Shown: one piece after another, positions 43,306-52,379 of the stretch | Layout of the letters: every line of letters begins with the position of its first letter | Position numbering within the stretch: the stretch's first letter is position 1 | DNA from: Actinomycetes bacterium | GTDB lineage: Bacteria; Actinomycetota; Acidimicrobiia; Acidimicrobiales; Palsa-688 | Length of the DNA: 64,000 nucleotides | Direction of reading: 5' to 3' | NCBI GenBank assembly: GCA_021828475.1 | Contig: JAJZIY010000009.1 | Location: 1 to 64,000, forward strand | Translations under genes and position numbers: made by a program | The notes under the pieces: generated by a model | What the model was told of the DNA's origin: nothing | The model's input: the letters and a program-made list of their open reading frames with translations, nothing else | Database searches by the model: none

Positions 43306-44622
43306 CTACCAGGCGAGGCGACCGGTGACCACCTCGACCAGCCGGTCGAGGTGGACCCTCTCCTGGGTGGTCGTGTCGCGGTCGCGCACCGTTACAGCCT
43401 TGTCCTCGAGCGATTCGAAGTCGACGGTGACGCACAGGGGGGTGCCTATCTCGTCCTGGCGCCGGTAACGCCGCCCGATGGCCCGGGTCACGTCGTAGTC
43501 GCACATCGCCACCGGCTGGAGCATCCCGAGGACCTCCTCGGCCATCGGCAAGAGGGTGTCCTTCTTGGACAGCGGCAGGACGGCGACCTGGTACGGGGCG
43601 ATGCGGGGGTGCAACCTCAGCACCGTCCGGGCCTCACCCGCCACCTCGTCGGTGTCGTGGGCGGCGATGAGGAACGCCATCATCGTCCTGGCGACACCGG
43701 CAGCGGGCTCGATGACGTGGGGGACGTAGCGCTCGCCCGTCGCCTGGTCGAAGTACTCCAGCGGCTGGCCACTGGCCTTGGCATGGGCGTTCAGGTCGTA
43801 GTCGGTCCGGTTGGCTATGCCCTCCAGCTCGCCCCAGCCCCAGGGGAAGGCGAACTCGACGTCCGCGGTGCCCGCCGAGTAGTGGGACAGCTCCTCCTTG
43901 GTGTGGGGCCTCAGGCGCAGCATGTGGCGAGGTATGCCTAGGCGGACGTACCACTCGAAGCGCTCCTTGCACCAGTACTCGAACCACTCGGCGGACTCGG
44001 CCGGCGGCACGAAGTACTCGAGCTCCATCTGCTCGAACTCGCGGGTGCGGAAAACGAAGTTACCCGGCGTTATCTCGTTACGGAACGACTTGCCGATCTG
44101 CGCCGTGCCGAACGGCGGCCGCAGGTGCTCTGTCTGAACGACGTTGGCGAAGTTCACGAAATGGCCCTGCGCCGTCTCCGGCCGCAGGTACGCGACGGCT
44201 CCCTCGTCCTCGACCGGACCGGCAAAGGTCTTGAACATGAGGTTGAACGGCCGCGCCTCGGTGATGTCGGTGCTTGCGCAGTTGGGGCATACGAGGCGGC
44301 CGTCGTCTGTCGTCGGCATCTGGTCTGCGCGCCACCGCTGCTTGCACGAGCGGCAGTCCACGAGCGGGTCGGTGAAGTTGTTCAGGTGCCCCGACGCCTC
44401 CCAGATGCGGGGGCTCGACAGCACGGCGGCGTCGAGACCGACCACCTCACGGCGCATCTGGACCATCGAGCGCCACCAGGCGTCCTTCACGTTCCGGGCC
44501 ATGAGCACCCCGAGCGGCCCATAGTCGTATGTCGAGCGGAACCCGCCGTATATCTCAGCCGAAGGGAAGACAAAGCCGCGGGCTTTGCACAGGCGGACCA
44601 GTTCTTCCATCGAAACGGGCAT
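43306..44622 (-). CDS. glyS: Glycyl-tRNA synthetase (alpha-2 type)
   Basis: The 438-residue class II enzyme has motif 2 with S-F-R-N-E-I-T-P, the Y-D-Y-G-P-L-G motif near the start and C-x2-C pairs (C-R-S-C, C-P-N-C). Eukaryotic-type single-subunit GlyRS is normal in actinobacteria. A TAGCCT box lies six bases upstream of the ATG and overlaps the end of recO, so glyS may have its own promoter inside the block. Confidence 0.95.
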   Translation of the reverse strand: MPVSMEELVRLCKARGFVFPSAEIYGGFRSTYDYGPLGVLMARNVKDAWWRSMVQMRREVVGLDAAVLSSPRIWEASGHLNNFTDPLVDCRSCKQRWRADQMPTTDDGRLVCPNCASTDITEARPFNLMFKTFAGPVEDEGAVAYLRPETAQGHFVNFANVVQTEHLRPPFGTAQIGKSFRNEITPGNFVFRTREFEQMELEYFVPPAESAEWFEYWCKERFEWYVRLGIPRHMLRLRPHTKEELSHYSAGTADVEFAFPWGWGELEGIANRTDYDLNAHAKASGQPLEYFDQATGERYVPHVIEPAAGVARTMMAFLIAAHDTDEVAGEARTVLRLHPRIAPYQVAVLPLSKKDTLLPMAEEVLGMLQPVAMCDYDVTRAIGRRYRRQDEIGTPLCVTVDFESLEDKAVTVRDRDTTTQERVHLDRLVEVVTGRLAW

Positions 44623-44631
44623 GTGGGAAGG

Positions 44632-45366
44632 CTAGTCGACCTCCAGCAGGTGCAACGCCTTGAGACGCCGCTCCAGGTGGGCCTCGAGGGTCACCGTGGC
44701 CAGGTGAGCCACTTCGGCGGCGATGGGCCCGGGAGGTACCTTCAGCGCGCGCCCGAGCTGGCCGGAGAGTGCCCACGTTGTCACCTCGAGGGCAGCCGGC
44801 GACACGGCCAGGCCGCGGCGGCAGTTGCGGCACAGCACCCCGCCCTGGCTTATGTCGAAGGCGACCAGCTCCGCCACCGGGGGGGCGGCACCACATGAGG
44901 CGCAGGACGCCAGCACGGGTTGGGCCCCGTCCAGGGCCAGCAGTTTCCAGTAGAAGCAGGCCGCGATCAGGGGACCGGGCCGCTCGACCAGCTCGCGCAG
45001 CGCGCCGACCAGCATCCGGTACAGGGGAGCGGAGGCGGCGGCGTCCCCGTCCTGGGCCACGTGCTCGGCCGCCTCCGTCATGGCCAGGCCCTGCGACAGG
45101 CGGTTGAGGTCCTCCCTGAAAGCCCGCCAGGGCTCCACCAGCTCGGCCTGGCTCACGATGTCGAGCTCGCTGCGCCCCTCGTACATCAGCAGGTCGACGT
45201 GGGAGAGCGGCTCGAGGCGCGCCCCGAGCCGGCTCCGGCCCCGGCGGGCACCCTTGGCCACGGCTCTGACCTTGCCGTGGGCGGCCGTGAGGACCACCAC
45301 GATCCGGTCGGCCTCACCCAACTTGTAGGTCCGCAGGACGATGCCACGGTCCCGGTACAGGGACAT
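44632..45366 (-). CDS. recO: DNA repair protein RecO
   Basis: The 244-residue protein has the RecO N-terminal OB fold (Y-R-D-R-G-I-V-L-R-T-Y-K-L-G-E-A-D-R-I-V) and the zinc motif C-A-S-C...C-R-N-C. It loads RecA on single-stranded DNA coated with SSB. It lies between uppS and glyS in a minus-strand block. Confidence 0.95.
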   Translation of the reverse strand: MSLYRDRGIVLRTYKLGEADRIVVVLTAAHGKVRAVAKGARRGRSRLGARLEPLSHVDLLMYEGRSELDIVSQAELVEPWRAFREDLNRLSQGLAMTEAAEHVAQDGDAAASAPLYRMLVGALRELVERPGPLIAACFYWKLLALDGAQPVLASCASCGAAPPVAELVAFDISQGGVLCRNCRRGLAVSPAALEVTTWALSGQLGRALKVPPGPIAAEVAHLATVTLEAHLERRLKALHLLEVD

Positions 45367-45395
45367 CGCTCCCTATCCTCGCGCCTGGGCCCGCC

Positions 45396-46145
45396 TCATC
45401 CCGGCAGGCCGTCATGGTCGCGCTGGTCCCCGGTCAGGCCGAAGCGCCGCTCGCGGTTCTGGTACTCGAGGACAGCCTCCAGCAGGTGTCCCCGGCGGAA
45501 GTCGGGCCACAGGACGTCCATGAACACCAGCTCGCTGTACGCGATCTCCCAGAGCAGGAAGTTGGAGATCCGGAACTCTCCCGAGGTCCGTACGAACAGG
45601 TCGGGGTCGGGGACGTCGGGCTGGTAGAGGTGGCGCCGCAGCGCCCGCTCGTCCACCTGGCGGGCGCTCGTGCCCTCGGCCACGAGTGCCCGTACAGCGT
45701 CCACTATCTCGGCCCGGCCGCCGTAGTTGAAGGCGACGGTGAGCGTCGTGGCCTTGTTGCGGCGGGTGAGCTCGGCGGCCTCGTCCATGCGCCCCAGGAT
45801 CCACTTGGGCACCCGCCAGTCCCTGCGCCCGGCGAAGCGTATGCGCACACCGATCTCGTGCAGCTCGTTGCGCCGCTTGGTGAGCAGGTCGTCGGCGATC
45901 ACCCCGAGCAGGAAGCGGACCTCGTCCTGAGGCCGGCGCCAGTTCTCCGTCGAGAAGGCGTAGACGGTCAGGTACTCGATGCCCATCTCGACCGCACCTT
46001 TCACCGCGTCGAGCAGCGCTTCCTCGCCGGCGCGGTGCCCCTCGGTGCGGGGCAGGCCCTGGCGCGTGGCCCAGCGACCGTTGCCGTCCATCACACAGGC
46101 CACGTGCCTGGGCATGCGCTTGGGGTCGAGGCGGCTCAGGTCCAT
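45396..46145 (-). CDS. uppS: Isoprenyl transferase (undecaprenyl diphosphate synthase family)
   Basis: The 249-residue protein has M-D-G-N-G-R-W-A with catalytic D20, G-H-R-A-G and S-T-E-N-W-R-R-P, and R-T-S-G-E-F-R-I-S-N-F-L near the end. It elongates prenyl diphosphate to the C55-type carrier used for peptidoglycan. A TAGCTT box (46152-46157) lies six bases before the ATG, which suggests a leaderless transcript starting here. Confidence 0.92.
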   Translation of the reverse strand: MDLSRLDPKRMPRHVACVMDGNGRWATRQGLPRTEGHRAGEEALLDAVKGAVEMGIEYLTVYAFSTENWRRPQDEVRFLLGVIADDLLTKRRNELHEIGVRIRFAGRRDWRVPKWILGRMDEAAELTRRNKATTLTVAFNYGGRAEIVDAVRALVAEGTSARQVDERALRRHLYQPDVPDPDLFVRTSGEFRISNFLLWEIAYSELVFMDVLWPDFRRGHLLEAVLEYQNRERRFGLTGDQRDHDGLPG

Positions 46146-46216
46146 TGCTGCAAGCTACTGCGGAGCGAGCAGCCGCACAGGCAGGCGGGACCGGCCCCCC
46201 GCACCGCGCTGGCTGC

Positions 46217-47110
46217 TCAGATGCCCATACGGTCCAGGACGTCGGTGCGCCGCTGCCAGTCGCGGGCCACCTTGACCGACAGGTCGAGGTATGCGCCCTG
46301 CGGCATCTGGGCCCGAACGGCCGTACCCACCTGCTTGAGCACCGAGCCGGCGTGGCCAATCACGATCCCCTTCTGCGACGGCCGCTCGACGAGGATCTCG
46401 CACTTGACGTACGGCCACTCCCAGTCGGTCACCCGGCACGCGATGCTGTACGGCAGCTCGTCACGGGCAAGGGCCAGGAGCTGCTCGCGCACGAGCTCGG
46501 CCACCCACCGAGCGTCGTCCATGTCCCGCTCCGCCACCCGGCCCCCGGCGGCCGCCGCTGCGCTGAGCAGGGTCTCGGGCAGCGGGTACAGGGGCGGCCC
46601 TTCGGGCAGGCGGCCGAGCACGTGGGCCATGAGGTCCTCCACACCCTTGCCGGTCCGGGCAGAAACGGCGAAGTACTCCTCGAAGCCCCAGTCCGCCACC
46701 GCCGCCAGCTGGGCCAGGACAGACGGCCTGGCCATGCCGTCGACCTTGTTGACCACGCACACCTGCCGCCGAGGCAGCTGCTCCACGACGAACCGGTCGC
46801 CCCGGCCCGCACCGGAACGGCCGTCGACGACCATCACCAGCAGGTCGATGTCGTCCATCGCACCGACCGCTGTACGGTTGAGCCGCTGGCCCAGGGGGGT
46901 CCGGGGTTTGTGCAGGCCGGGTGTGTCGACGAAGACCGCCTGTGCCACCGGCGTCGTCAGGACGGCCCTGACGAGGCCCCGGGTTGTCTGTGGCTTGTCC
47001 GACACGATGGACACCTTTTCACCGGCCATGGTGTTGAGCAGCGTGGACTTGCCCACGTTGGCCCGGCCGGCCAGGGCCACCACGCCCGAGCGGAAGCCCC
47101 GGGGCCACAT
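46217..47110 (-). CDS. era: GTPase Era
   Basis: The 297-residue GTPase has G-R-A-N-V-G-K-S-T (G1), D-T-P-G-L-H (G3), N-K-V-D (G4), and a C-terminal KH domain with R-P-S-Q-K-G-I-V-I-G. It binds 16S rRNA in 30S assembly. The ATG at 47110 is taken because it opens into the G domain after a short basic segment. The same frame stays open upstream through the repeat of the next gene, which is probably a shadow. Confidence 0.93.
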   Translation of the reverse strand: MWPRGFRSGVVALAGRANVGKSTLLNTMAGEKVSIVSDKPQTTRGLVRAVLTTPVAQAVFVDTPGLHKPRTPLGQRLNRTAVGAMDDIDLLVMVVDGRSGAGRGDRFVVEQLPRRQVCVVNKVDGMARPSVLAQLAAVADWGFEEYFAVSARTGKGVEDLMAHVLGRLPEGPPLYPLPETLLSAAAAAGGRVAERDMDDARWVAELVREQLLALARDELPYSIACRVTDWEWPYVKCEILVERPSQKGIVIGHAGSVLKQVGTAVRAQMPQGAYLDLSVKVARDWQRRTDVLDRMGI

Positions 47111-47190
47111 GGGCGACCGGTCCCGGCTTCCTGCGCCGTCGCCGGCACCGCCCAGGTCGCCGGCCTCCCCGCGCCTCGGAGGACCGGGGC

Positions 47191-48666
47191 TCACCCGGCC
47201 TCGGCCCGGGGGATGCCCGGTGCCGCCTCGTCGGCTGCAGGACCGGCTGCAGGACCGGCTGCAGGACCGGCTGCAGGACCGGCTGCAGGACCGGCTGCAG
47301 GACCGGCTGCAGGACCGGCTGCAGGACCGGCTGCAGGACCGGCTGCAGGACCGGCTGCGGGGCTGCCGATCAGGATCTGGGCGATGCGCCGGCCCTCGAC
47401 CCTTTGTGCCACGAGCCGGTGGCCGTCGCATTCTGCAGCCTCGCCTTCCTCCGGGACGTGGCCCAGGAGGTTGTAGAGCAGGCCCCCAACGGTGTCCCAG
47501 TCCCCCTGGCGCAGCTCGAGACCCGTCAGTTCGTTGACCTCGTCGATGGACAGGCCGGCGTCGACCTGCAGTTGGCCGTCCTCCAGGCGCGCCACCCTGG
47601 GACGTTCGACGTCGTACTCGTCGGAGATCTCCCCCACCAGCTCCTCGAGGACGTCCTCCAGGGTGATGAGGCCGGCCGTACCGCCGTACTCGTCCACGAC
47701 GATCGCCAGGTGCTGCTTGCCGGCCTGCATCTCGCGCATCACCTCGGCTATGCGCTTGCTTTCGGGCACGAACTGGGGCGTCCGCATGACCGAGGTGACC
47801 CTGTCCTCGGCGCAGCCCTCACGCTCGGCCCGCATCATGTCCTTCACGTAGGCGATCCCGACTATGTCGTCGATGTTCTGGCCGTAGACCGGTATGCGGC
47901 TGAAACCCTGGCCAGATGCCAGATCAGCGGTCTCGCCGATGCTCGCCGTCATGGCGACGGTCACCATGTCGGGCCGGGGGACCATGACCTCACGGGCAAC
48001 CGTGTCGCCGAAATCGATTATGGAATGGATGAGCTTACGCTCCTCGCGCTCGATCACCGCCTCGTCGGCCGCCGTGTCGGCCATTGCCAGCAGTTCGCCT
48101 TCGGTTATGTACGGCCCCTTCTTCAACCCCTTGCCCGGGAGCAGCACGTTGGCCGCCTTGATCAGCGCGTGGGTACCCCAGCGCAGTGGCGGGAACCTGA
48201 CCAGGCCGACGAGGAAGGGTGCCATCAGCAGAGCGGCGCGCTCTGGGTGCTGGACGGCCCAGATTTTCGGCGCCAGCTCGGCGAAAACAAACATGACAAC
48301 GATCTCGAAGGCCGTCGCGACCACGACCCCCCAGGGGCCGAACACACGGTCCGAGACGACGCCGATCATCGTCGCGGCCACCAACGTGCATATCTGTGCG
48401 GCGAAGAGCACCACCGGCAGGTTGCGCTCAGGCTGGTCTACCAGCTTCAACAGGTAGGCCGAACCCCGCCGGTGCTCCTCCGCCATGGCGATGGCCTTGA
48501 CCCTGGACACGCGCGTCAGCGCCGTCTCCGACAGGGCGAACAGTGCCGACAGGGCTATGAGCGCAACGGCCAAAACGAGCAGCGCCGTGTCGGCACTGTC
48601 GAAGGAGTGGGTGCCGACGGCCCGGGCTGCAGCCAACATCGTCCTCAACCGTCCCCGGCGGGCCAT
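47191..48666 (-). CDS. Hemolysin-family CNNM/CBS/CorC-type membrane protein
   Basis: The 491-residue protein has a membrane CNNM/DUF21 domain (about 20-200; A-L-F-A-L-S-E-T-A-L-T-R), a CBS pair with V-M-V-P-R-P-D-M-V and V-D-E-Y-G-G-T-A-G-L-I-T, and a transporter-associated C-terminal domain. Members are linked to magnesium or other divalent ions. A tail of about ten P-A-A-G repeats is encoded by a 12-base tandem repeat and is unusual. The gene overlaps the end of ybeY by 22 bases. Confidence 0.88.
   Translation of the reverse strand: MARRGRLRTMLAAARAVGTHSFDSADTALLVLAVALIALSALFALSETALTRVSRVKAIAMAEEHRRGSAYLLKLVDQPERNLPVVLFAAQICTLVAATMIGVVSDRVFGPWGVVVATAFEIVVMFVFAELAPKIWAVQHPERAALLMAPFLVGLVRFPPLRWGTHALIKAANVLLPGKGLKKGPYITEGELLAMADTAADEAVIEREERKLIHSIIDFGDTVAREVMVPRPDMVTVAMTASIGETADLASGQGFSRIPVYGQNIDDIVGIAYVKDMMRAEREGCAEDRVTSVMRTPQFVPESKRIAEVMREMQAGKQHLAIVVDEYGGTAGLITLEDVLEELVGEISDEYDVERPRVARLEDGQLQVDAGLSIDEVNELTGLELRQGDWDTVGGLLYNLLGHVPEEGEAAECDGHRLVAQRVEGRRIAQILIGSPAAGPAAGPAAGPAAGPAAGPAAGPAAGPAAGPAAGPAAGPAADEAAPGIPRAEAG
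47232..47363 (-). repeat. 12-bp tandem repeat encoding a P-A-A-G tail
   Basis: The unit CGGCTGCAGGAC repeats ten times perfectly from 47232 to 47351 and once imperfectly (47352-47363). It sits in frame at the C-terminal end of the CorC-type gene. Unit length is a multiple of three, so copy-number change keeps the frame. Confidence 0.92.
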
Positions 48667-49322
48667 CGGCCCGCCTTGTCCTCCCCGTCAACCTCGGTGG
48701 CGCCGGTTACGTCCGGGCCGGCCCCTTCCGGCACAACGCCACTACCTCCCGGCACCGCTTCACCGGCGGCGGCGCCGACGCCAACCGCGGTGGCGTTGCG
48801 CGCCGGCCACGTCTCTGGACGAACCGCCTTGTAGTGGCGTTCGAGCAGCTCGCGCTCCTTGGCCTCCATCTCCTCGGCCTCTTCGTCGTCCTCGTGGTCC
48901 ATCCCCATCAGGTGCAGCAACCCGTGCACGACGAGCAGGGCCAGCTCGTCGTCATAGTCTCCTGCATGCTCGGGCGCGTTGGCGTGTGCCACGGCGGGAC
49001 AGATCACGATGTCGCCGAGCAGCACCGGCATGTCCTCGGGCTCCGAGGTCATCCCCGGCCCCGTACCGCCCGAGTCGGGAGAGCGCCCGCTCTCGGCCGG
49101 CTCCTCGTCTATGGGGAACGCCAGCACGTCCGTCGGCCCCTGCTTGCCGAGGAACCGATGGTTGAGCTCGGCGATGGCCCCCTCGTCCACGAACAGGAGC
49201 GAGAGCTCGGCGTCACCAGGCAGCTCCTGCTCGGCCAGCACCGCCTCCGCCAGGCGCGCCCAGCGCAGGGCGTCCACGGGTCTGTCGGCCTGCTCGTCCG
49301 CGGCGAAAACCTCCACTGCCAT
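48645..49322 (-). CDS. ybeY: Endoribonuclease YbeY (rRNA maturation)
   Basis: The conserved zinc motif is H-G-L-L-H-L-M-G-M-D-H at about residues 138-148. The rest of the core (D-V-L-A-F-P, V-L-L-G-D-I-V-I-C) is typical. At 225 residues it is long. A linker of about 20 residues is inserted between D-V-L-A-F-P and D-I-V-I-C, and the last 50 residues are a variable Gly/Ala-rich tail. It processes 16S rRNA and takes part in ribosome quality control. The ATG at 49322 is four bases after the phoH stop. Confidence 0.9.
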   Translation of the reverse strand: MAVEVFAADEQADRPVDALRWARLAEAVLAEQELPGDAELSLLFVDEGAIAELNHRFLGKQGPTDVLAFPIDEEPAESGRSPDSGGTGPGMTSEPEDMPVLLGDIVICPAVAHANAPEHAGDYDDELALLVVHGLLHLMGMDHEDDEEAEEMEAKERELLERHYKAVRPETWPARNATAVGVGAAAGEAVPGGSGVVPEGAGPDVTGATEVDGEDKAGRWPAGDG

Positions 49323-49326
49323 GGTC

Positions 49327-50304
49327 TCAACTGTCCCTTCCGGCACGGCGCAGCGCCGGTGGCGCTCCCTGCCCGCTCTCATAAGCGTCATAGGCCGAGA
49401 CGATGTCGGCCACGATCCGGTGGCGCACCACGTCCCGGCTTGTCAGCCTGACGAAGGCGATGCCTTCGATACCCCCGAGCACGCGCTCCAGACCGGCCAG
49501 GCCCGAGCGGCCCCCCGGAAGGTCGACCTGGGTCACGTCCCCGTTGACGACGACCTTCGAGCCGAACCCGATCCGAGTGAGGAACATCTTGATCTGCTCC
49601 GGGGTGGCGTTCTGTGCCTCGTCCAGGATGATGAAGCTCCTGTTGAGTGTCCGCCCCCGCATGTAGGCCAGCGGGGCCACCTCCACCGTCCCGTTCTCCA
49701 GGAGGCGCCGGGCCCCATCTGTGCCCATCATGTCGTACAGGGCGTCGTAGAGGGGTCTCAGGTAGGGGTCGATCTTGGCCATGAGGTCCCCGGGCAGGAA
49801 GCCGAGCCGCTCGCCCGCCTCGACAGCCGGGCGGGTCATGATCATGCGCTCGACGGTCTTGGCCTGCAGCGCCTGCACGGCGAGCGCCACCGCCAGGTAG
49901 CTCTTGCCCGTACCGGCAGGGCCGATGCCGAAAGTCACGATGTTTTCGGCGATGGCGTCCACGTAGGCCTTCTGACCGCTCGATTTCGGCCGCACGGAAC
50001 GCCCCCGCCCCGGACGCAGCACTTCGGCCGTCAGCACCTCGGACGGCCGGCCGTCGGCGCGCAGGATGTCGATCGTGCGGGCCACTACCTGGGGGTCCAC
50101 CACCTGGCCCCGCTCGAGCAACAGGCTCAGCTCCTCCACCAGGCGCGCCACGACCGCCGCCTCGTCGCCTTCGATGTTGAACTCGTTGCCCCGGGCAATA
50201 ATGCGGGCACCCCCGAAAGCCTCCTGGACAGAGCGCAGGTTTTCGTTGAGGGGGCCCACGAGGCCGGCCATCAGATGATTGGGGACGGTGACGGTTACGG
50301 GCAC
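49327..50304 (-). CDS. PhoH-family ATPase
   Basis: The 325-residue protein has Walker A G-P-A-G-T-G-K-S and I-L-D-E-A-Q-N in Walker B, with an N-terminal segment V-P-N-H-L-M-A-G-L typical of PhoH. The GTG at 50304 is chosen because GAGG lies six bases upstream and it avoids overlap with the HIT gene. A further GTG at 50409 would add 35 residues. PhoH often accompanies ybeY, as here. Confidence 0.9.
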   Translation of the reverse strand: MPVTVTVPNHLMAGLVGPLNENLRSVQEAFGGARIIARGNEFNIEGDEAAVVARLVEELSLLLERGQVVDPQVVARTIDILRADGRPSEVLTAEVLRPGRGRSVRPKSSGQKAYVDAIAENIVTFGIGPAGTGKSYLAVALAVQALQAKTVERMIMTRPAVEAGERLGFLPGDLMAKIDPYLRPLYDALYDMMGTDGARRLLENGTVEVAPLAYMRGRTLNRSFIILDEAQNATPEQIKMFLTRIGFGSKVVVNGDVTQVDLPGGRSGLAGLERVLGGIEGIAFVRLTSRDVVRHRIVADIVSAYDAYESGQGAPPALRRAGRDS

Positions 50305-50383
50305 GTTTGCCTCGTAAGCGTAGCCGCAGTGGAGCGGCTCTCCGGTCGATATCGCCCCGGCCGAGCCGCCTGCAGGTGGCTTC

Positions 50384-50737
50384 TCAACCGGGCGGCCACC
50401 CGAGCTCACGACCAGCGAGGACGTGCATGTGCATATGGGGCACCTGCGCCCCTGCGTCCGTACCCACGTTGAAGACCAACCGGTAGCCCCGCTGTGACAG
50501 GCCCGCCTCGCCCGCCACCTGGCGCGCCGCTGCCATCATCTCCGCCATCACCGGGCCGTGCTCAGGTGCCACCTCCGAGGCGTCGGCGATATGGTGGCGC
50601 GGGACGAGCAGGACATGGAGCGGGGCGGCCGGGTGCATGTCGTGGAAGCCGTAGACACCGGGGCCTGCGTAGGCCTCCCTCGAGGGGACCTCGCGGCCGA
50701 CGATCCGGCAGAAGATGCAGTCCTGAGCGACGGTCAC
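50384..50737 (-). CDS. HIT-family nucleotide-binding protein
   Basis: The 117-residue protein has C7-x2-C10 in C-I-F-C and H-M-H-M-H-V near residue 100, the histidine triad. Hint-type members hydrolyse nucleotide phosphoramidates and similar compounds. It overlaps the preceding HTH gene by a GTGA junction, so translation is coupled. Confidence 0.9.
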   Translation of the reverse strand: MTVAQDCIFCRIVGREVPSREAYAGPGVYGFHDMHPAAPLHVLLVPRHHIADASEVAPEHGPVMAEMMAAARQVAGEAGLSQRGYRLVFNVGTDAGAQVPHMHMHVLAGRELGWPPG

Positions 50738-51063
50738 TGTCCGAGATCCCCCTCCCCGCGGGCCTGGACGGCCCCCGACGCCTCTTTGGCAGCGGCAACC
50801 AGCGACGCAGTGGTCACCTCGTCCTCGTCCCCTACCGGCTCGGAGCGCCCCCTGGGGTCCGGGTAGAGGTGCTCCAATGTGCCCGGCACGATCCTGGCCT
50901 TTTCGATGAAGGCGTCGACCTCGTGGGCTTGCAGCCTTATCACGCGGCCCATCTTGTACGCCGGGAGCTGGCCCTCGTCGATGAAACGGTAGAGAGTGCG
51001 CAGGGTCACCCCGAGCCTCGCGCACGCCTCCGGGGTCCCGATCCATTTGATGGGTTCGCTCAC
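50734..51063 (-). CDS. Small helix-turn-helix DNA-binding protein (excisionase/MerR-like)
   Basis: The 109-residue protein has a winged-helix domain in the first 60 residues: T-P-E-A-C-A-R-L-G-V-T-L-R-T-L-Y-R-F, then L-P-A-Y-K-M-G-R-V-I-R-L. This is like excisionase-type HTH_17 domains used by phage and host regulators, such as BldC. An acidic C-terminal tail follows. A TACAAT box lies nine bases before the GTG start. It heads the phoH-ybeY-era-glyS block. Confidence 0.8.
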   Translation of the reverse strand: MSEPIKWIGTPEACARLGVTLRTLYRFIDEGQLPAYKMGRVIRLQAHEVDAFIEKARIVPGTLEHLYPDPRGRSEPVGDEDEVTTASLVAAAKEASGAVQARGEGDLGQ

Positions 51064-51128
51064 TGTGGCTGTATTGTACCCGCAGAGGGCATCATTAGAT
51101 CGTCTCGGTGAGTTTCAGTGGATTTGGC

Positions 51129-52358
51129 TCACAGCTGCGCGGCGTCGAACGACGGCAGGTGCCAGCGCAGCGCCACCTGCGCCCAGCGGCGGGCGAAGTC
51201 CTGCGCGAGCGGCGCCGTCGCCTCTTCGACGGCCTTCGCCCGCTGGTAGAAGACGTCGTTGCCGGGGGCGCTGTAGCACCCGGCTACCTGGCGGTCCGAG
51301 GCCCACTGGGCCAGGTCCGAGGACACCCCGGCCGAAGCCGATGCCAGGCGGCGCAACTCGCCGGCCACCACCGACAGGCCGGCTCCGGCCATGGTCGACC
51401 CCGGTCCCGTCGCCAGCGAGGCTGTAACGGAGAGGTCCAGGCTGCGGGCTGTGGACAGAGCCGCGACCGCGCCACGCCGGCTGGCCGCCCCCGGTGCCGC
51501 TTCACGGCACACGCCGGCCTCCGCCTGGCGGACGAGTGCCTGGGCCTTGACCGTCCTGCTCACCATGTCCCCTATCTGCTGGCCGGCGTTGCCTGGGGAA
51601 GGGCCGCCGACCACGACTGCGACCGTCACGGACGCGCCGACCAGGAGTGCCAGCGCACCGGCCAGGACCGTCCCGCGGCGGCGACGGACCGGGCGCGCCG
51701 GCGGACCGGGGGTGACCGGTCCCGCTGCCGCTGTCCCGCCCACGGGAGCCGCCGGCAACGTCGGCCCCTGGGGCGCAGGGCCGTGAAGAGGAGGCGGTGG
51801 GGCCACCGTCGGCATGACGGCGGTCATGGCCGGCACCGTCGGCAGCCCACCGGGCGGCTCGGCCTGAGGCTGGGGTCGGCCGGCCTTCGCCTGGGGTTCC
51901 CGCCGGCGGCCCGTTGCCGGCGCCGCTCCGCCTGCCAGCGACCCCGGGCGCAGGCCCTGACGACCGGGGGCCTCCCCCTGCGGAGCGGGTGCCGGTGCGT
52001 CCGCACCACCGCGCGCCGCCGGGCGGACCGTCCTCGAGACCCTGGCCTGCGCGCCGCCCTGGCGCATCGGCGATCCGCGGCCCGGCACCGAGCCCGTGGC
52101 AATGGCCCAGCGCAGGGTGGTCCGCGGCCCGACAGGCGGGGGCATGGTAGGCATCTCGTCCACCGATCCGGCACCGCCGGCGTCGCCACCTGCGGGTGCC
52201 ACCTCGTCCGCCTCCATGCCCGGTGGGGCGCCTGGCGCACGGGGCACGCCAACCAGGTCCGCCGGAGGCTGACCACCAACCGCGGCCGTTGCCCCGCCCA
52301 CCCCGGATGGGCGGCCACCACGGCCCTGCTGTCGTCCCACCCGCGAGTTGTCTGCCAC
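51129..52358 (-). CDS. Membrane-anchored protein with proline-rich cytoplasmic region
   Basis: The 409-residue protein has a long low-complexity N-terminal region (about 1-225), rich in Gly, Pro, Ala and Arg. A basic stretch R-P-V-R-R-R-R then leads into one membrane helix (about 230-252). The last 155 residues are helical and extracytoplasmic, with two Cys (A-G-V-C-R and A-G-C-Y) that may form a disulfide. The organisation suggests an envelope protein; no family is recognised. Confidence 0.65.
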   Translation of the reverse strand: MADNSRVGRQQGRGGRPSGVGGATAAVGGQPPADLVGVPRAPGAPPGMEADEVAPAGGDAGGAGSVDEMPTMPPPVGPRTTLRWAIATGSVPGRGSPMRQGGAQARVSRTVRPAARGGADAPAPAPQGEAPGRQGLRPGSLAGGAAPATGRRREPQAKAGRPQPQAEPPGGLPTVPAMTAVMPTVAPPPPLHGPAPQGPTLPAAPVGGTAAAGPVTPGPPARPVRRRRGTVLAGALALLVGASVTVAVVVGGPSPGNAGQQIGDMVSRTVKAQALVRQAEAGVCREAAPGAASRRGAVAALSTARSLDLSVTASLATGPGSTMAGAGLSVVAGELRRLASASAGVSSDLAQWASDRQVAGCYSAPGNDVFYQRAKAVEEATAPLAQDFARRWAQVALRWHLPSFDAAQL

Positions 52359-52379
52359 CTGACCTTCCTCGCCGAAAGA

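Noticed and set aside
46217..47431. Longer Era starting upstream of the 12-bp repeat
   Set aside because: The frame through the repeat would give Ser/Arg/Cys repeats; the other frame gives a sensible P-A-A-G tail for the neighbouring protein.
50304..50409. Longer PhoH start at 50409
   Set aside because: It would overlap the HIT gene and lacks a good ribosome site; the shorter start at 50304 has one.
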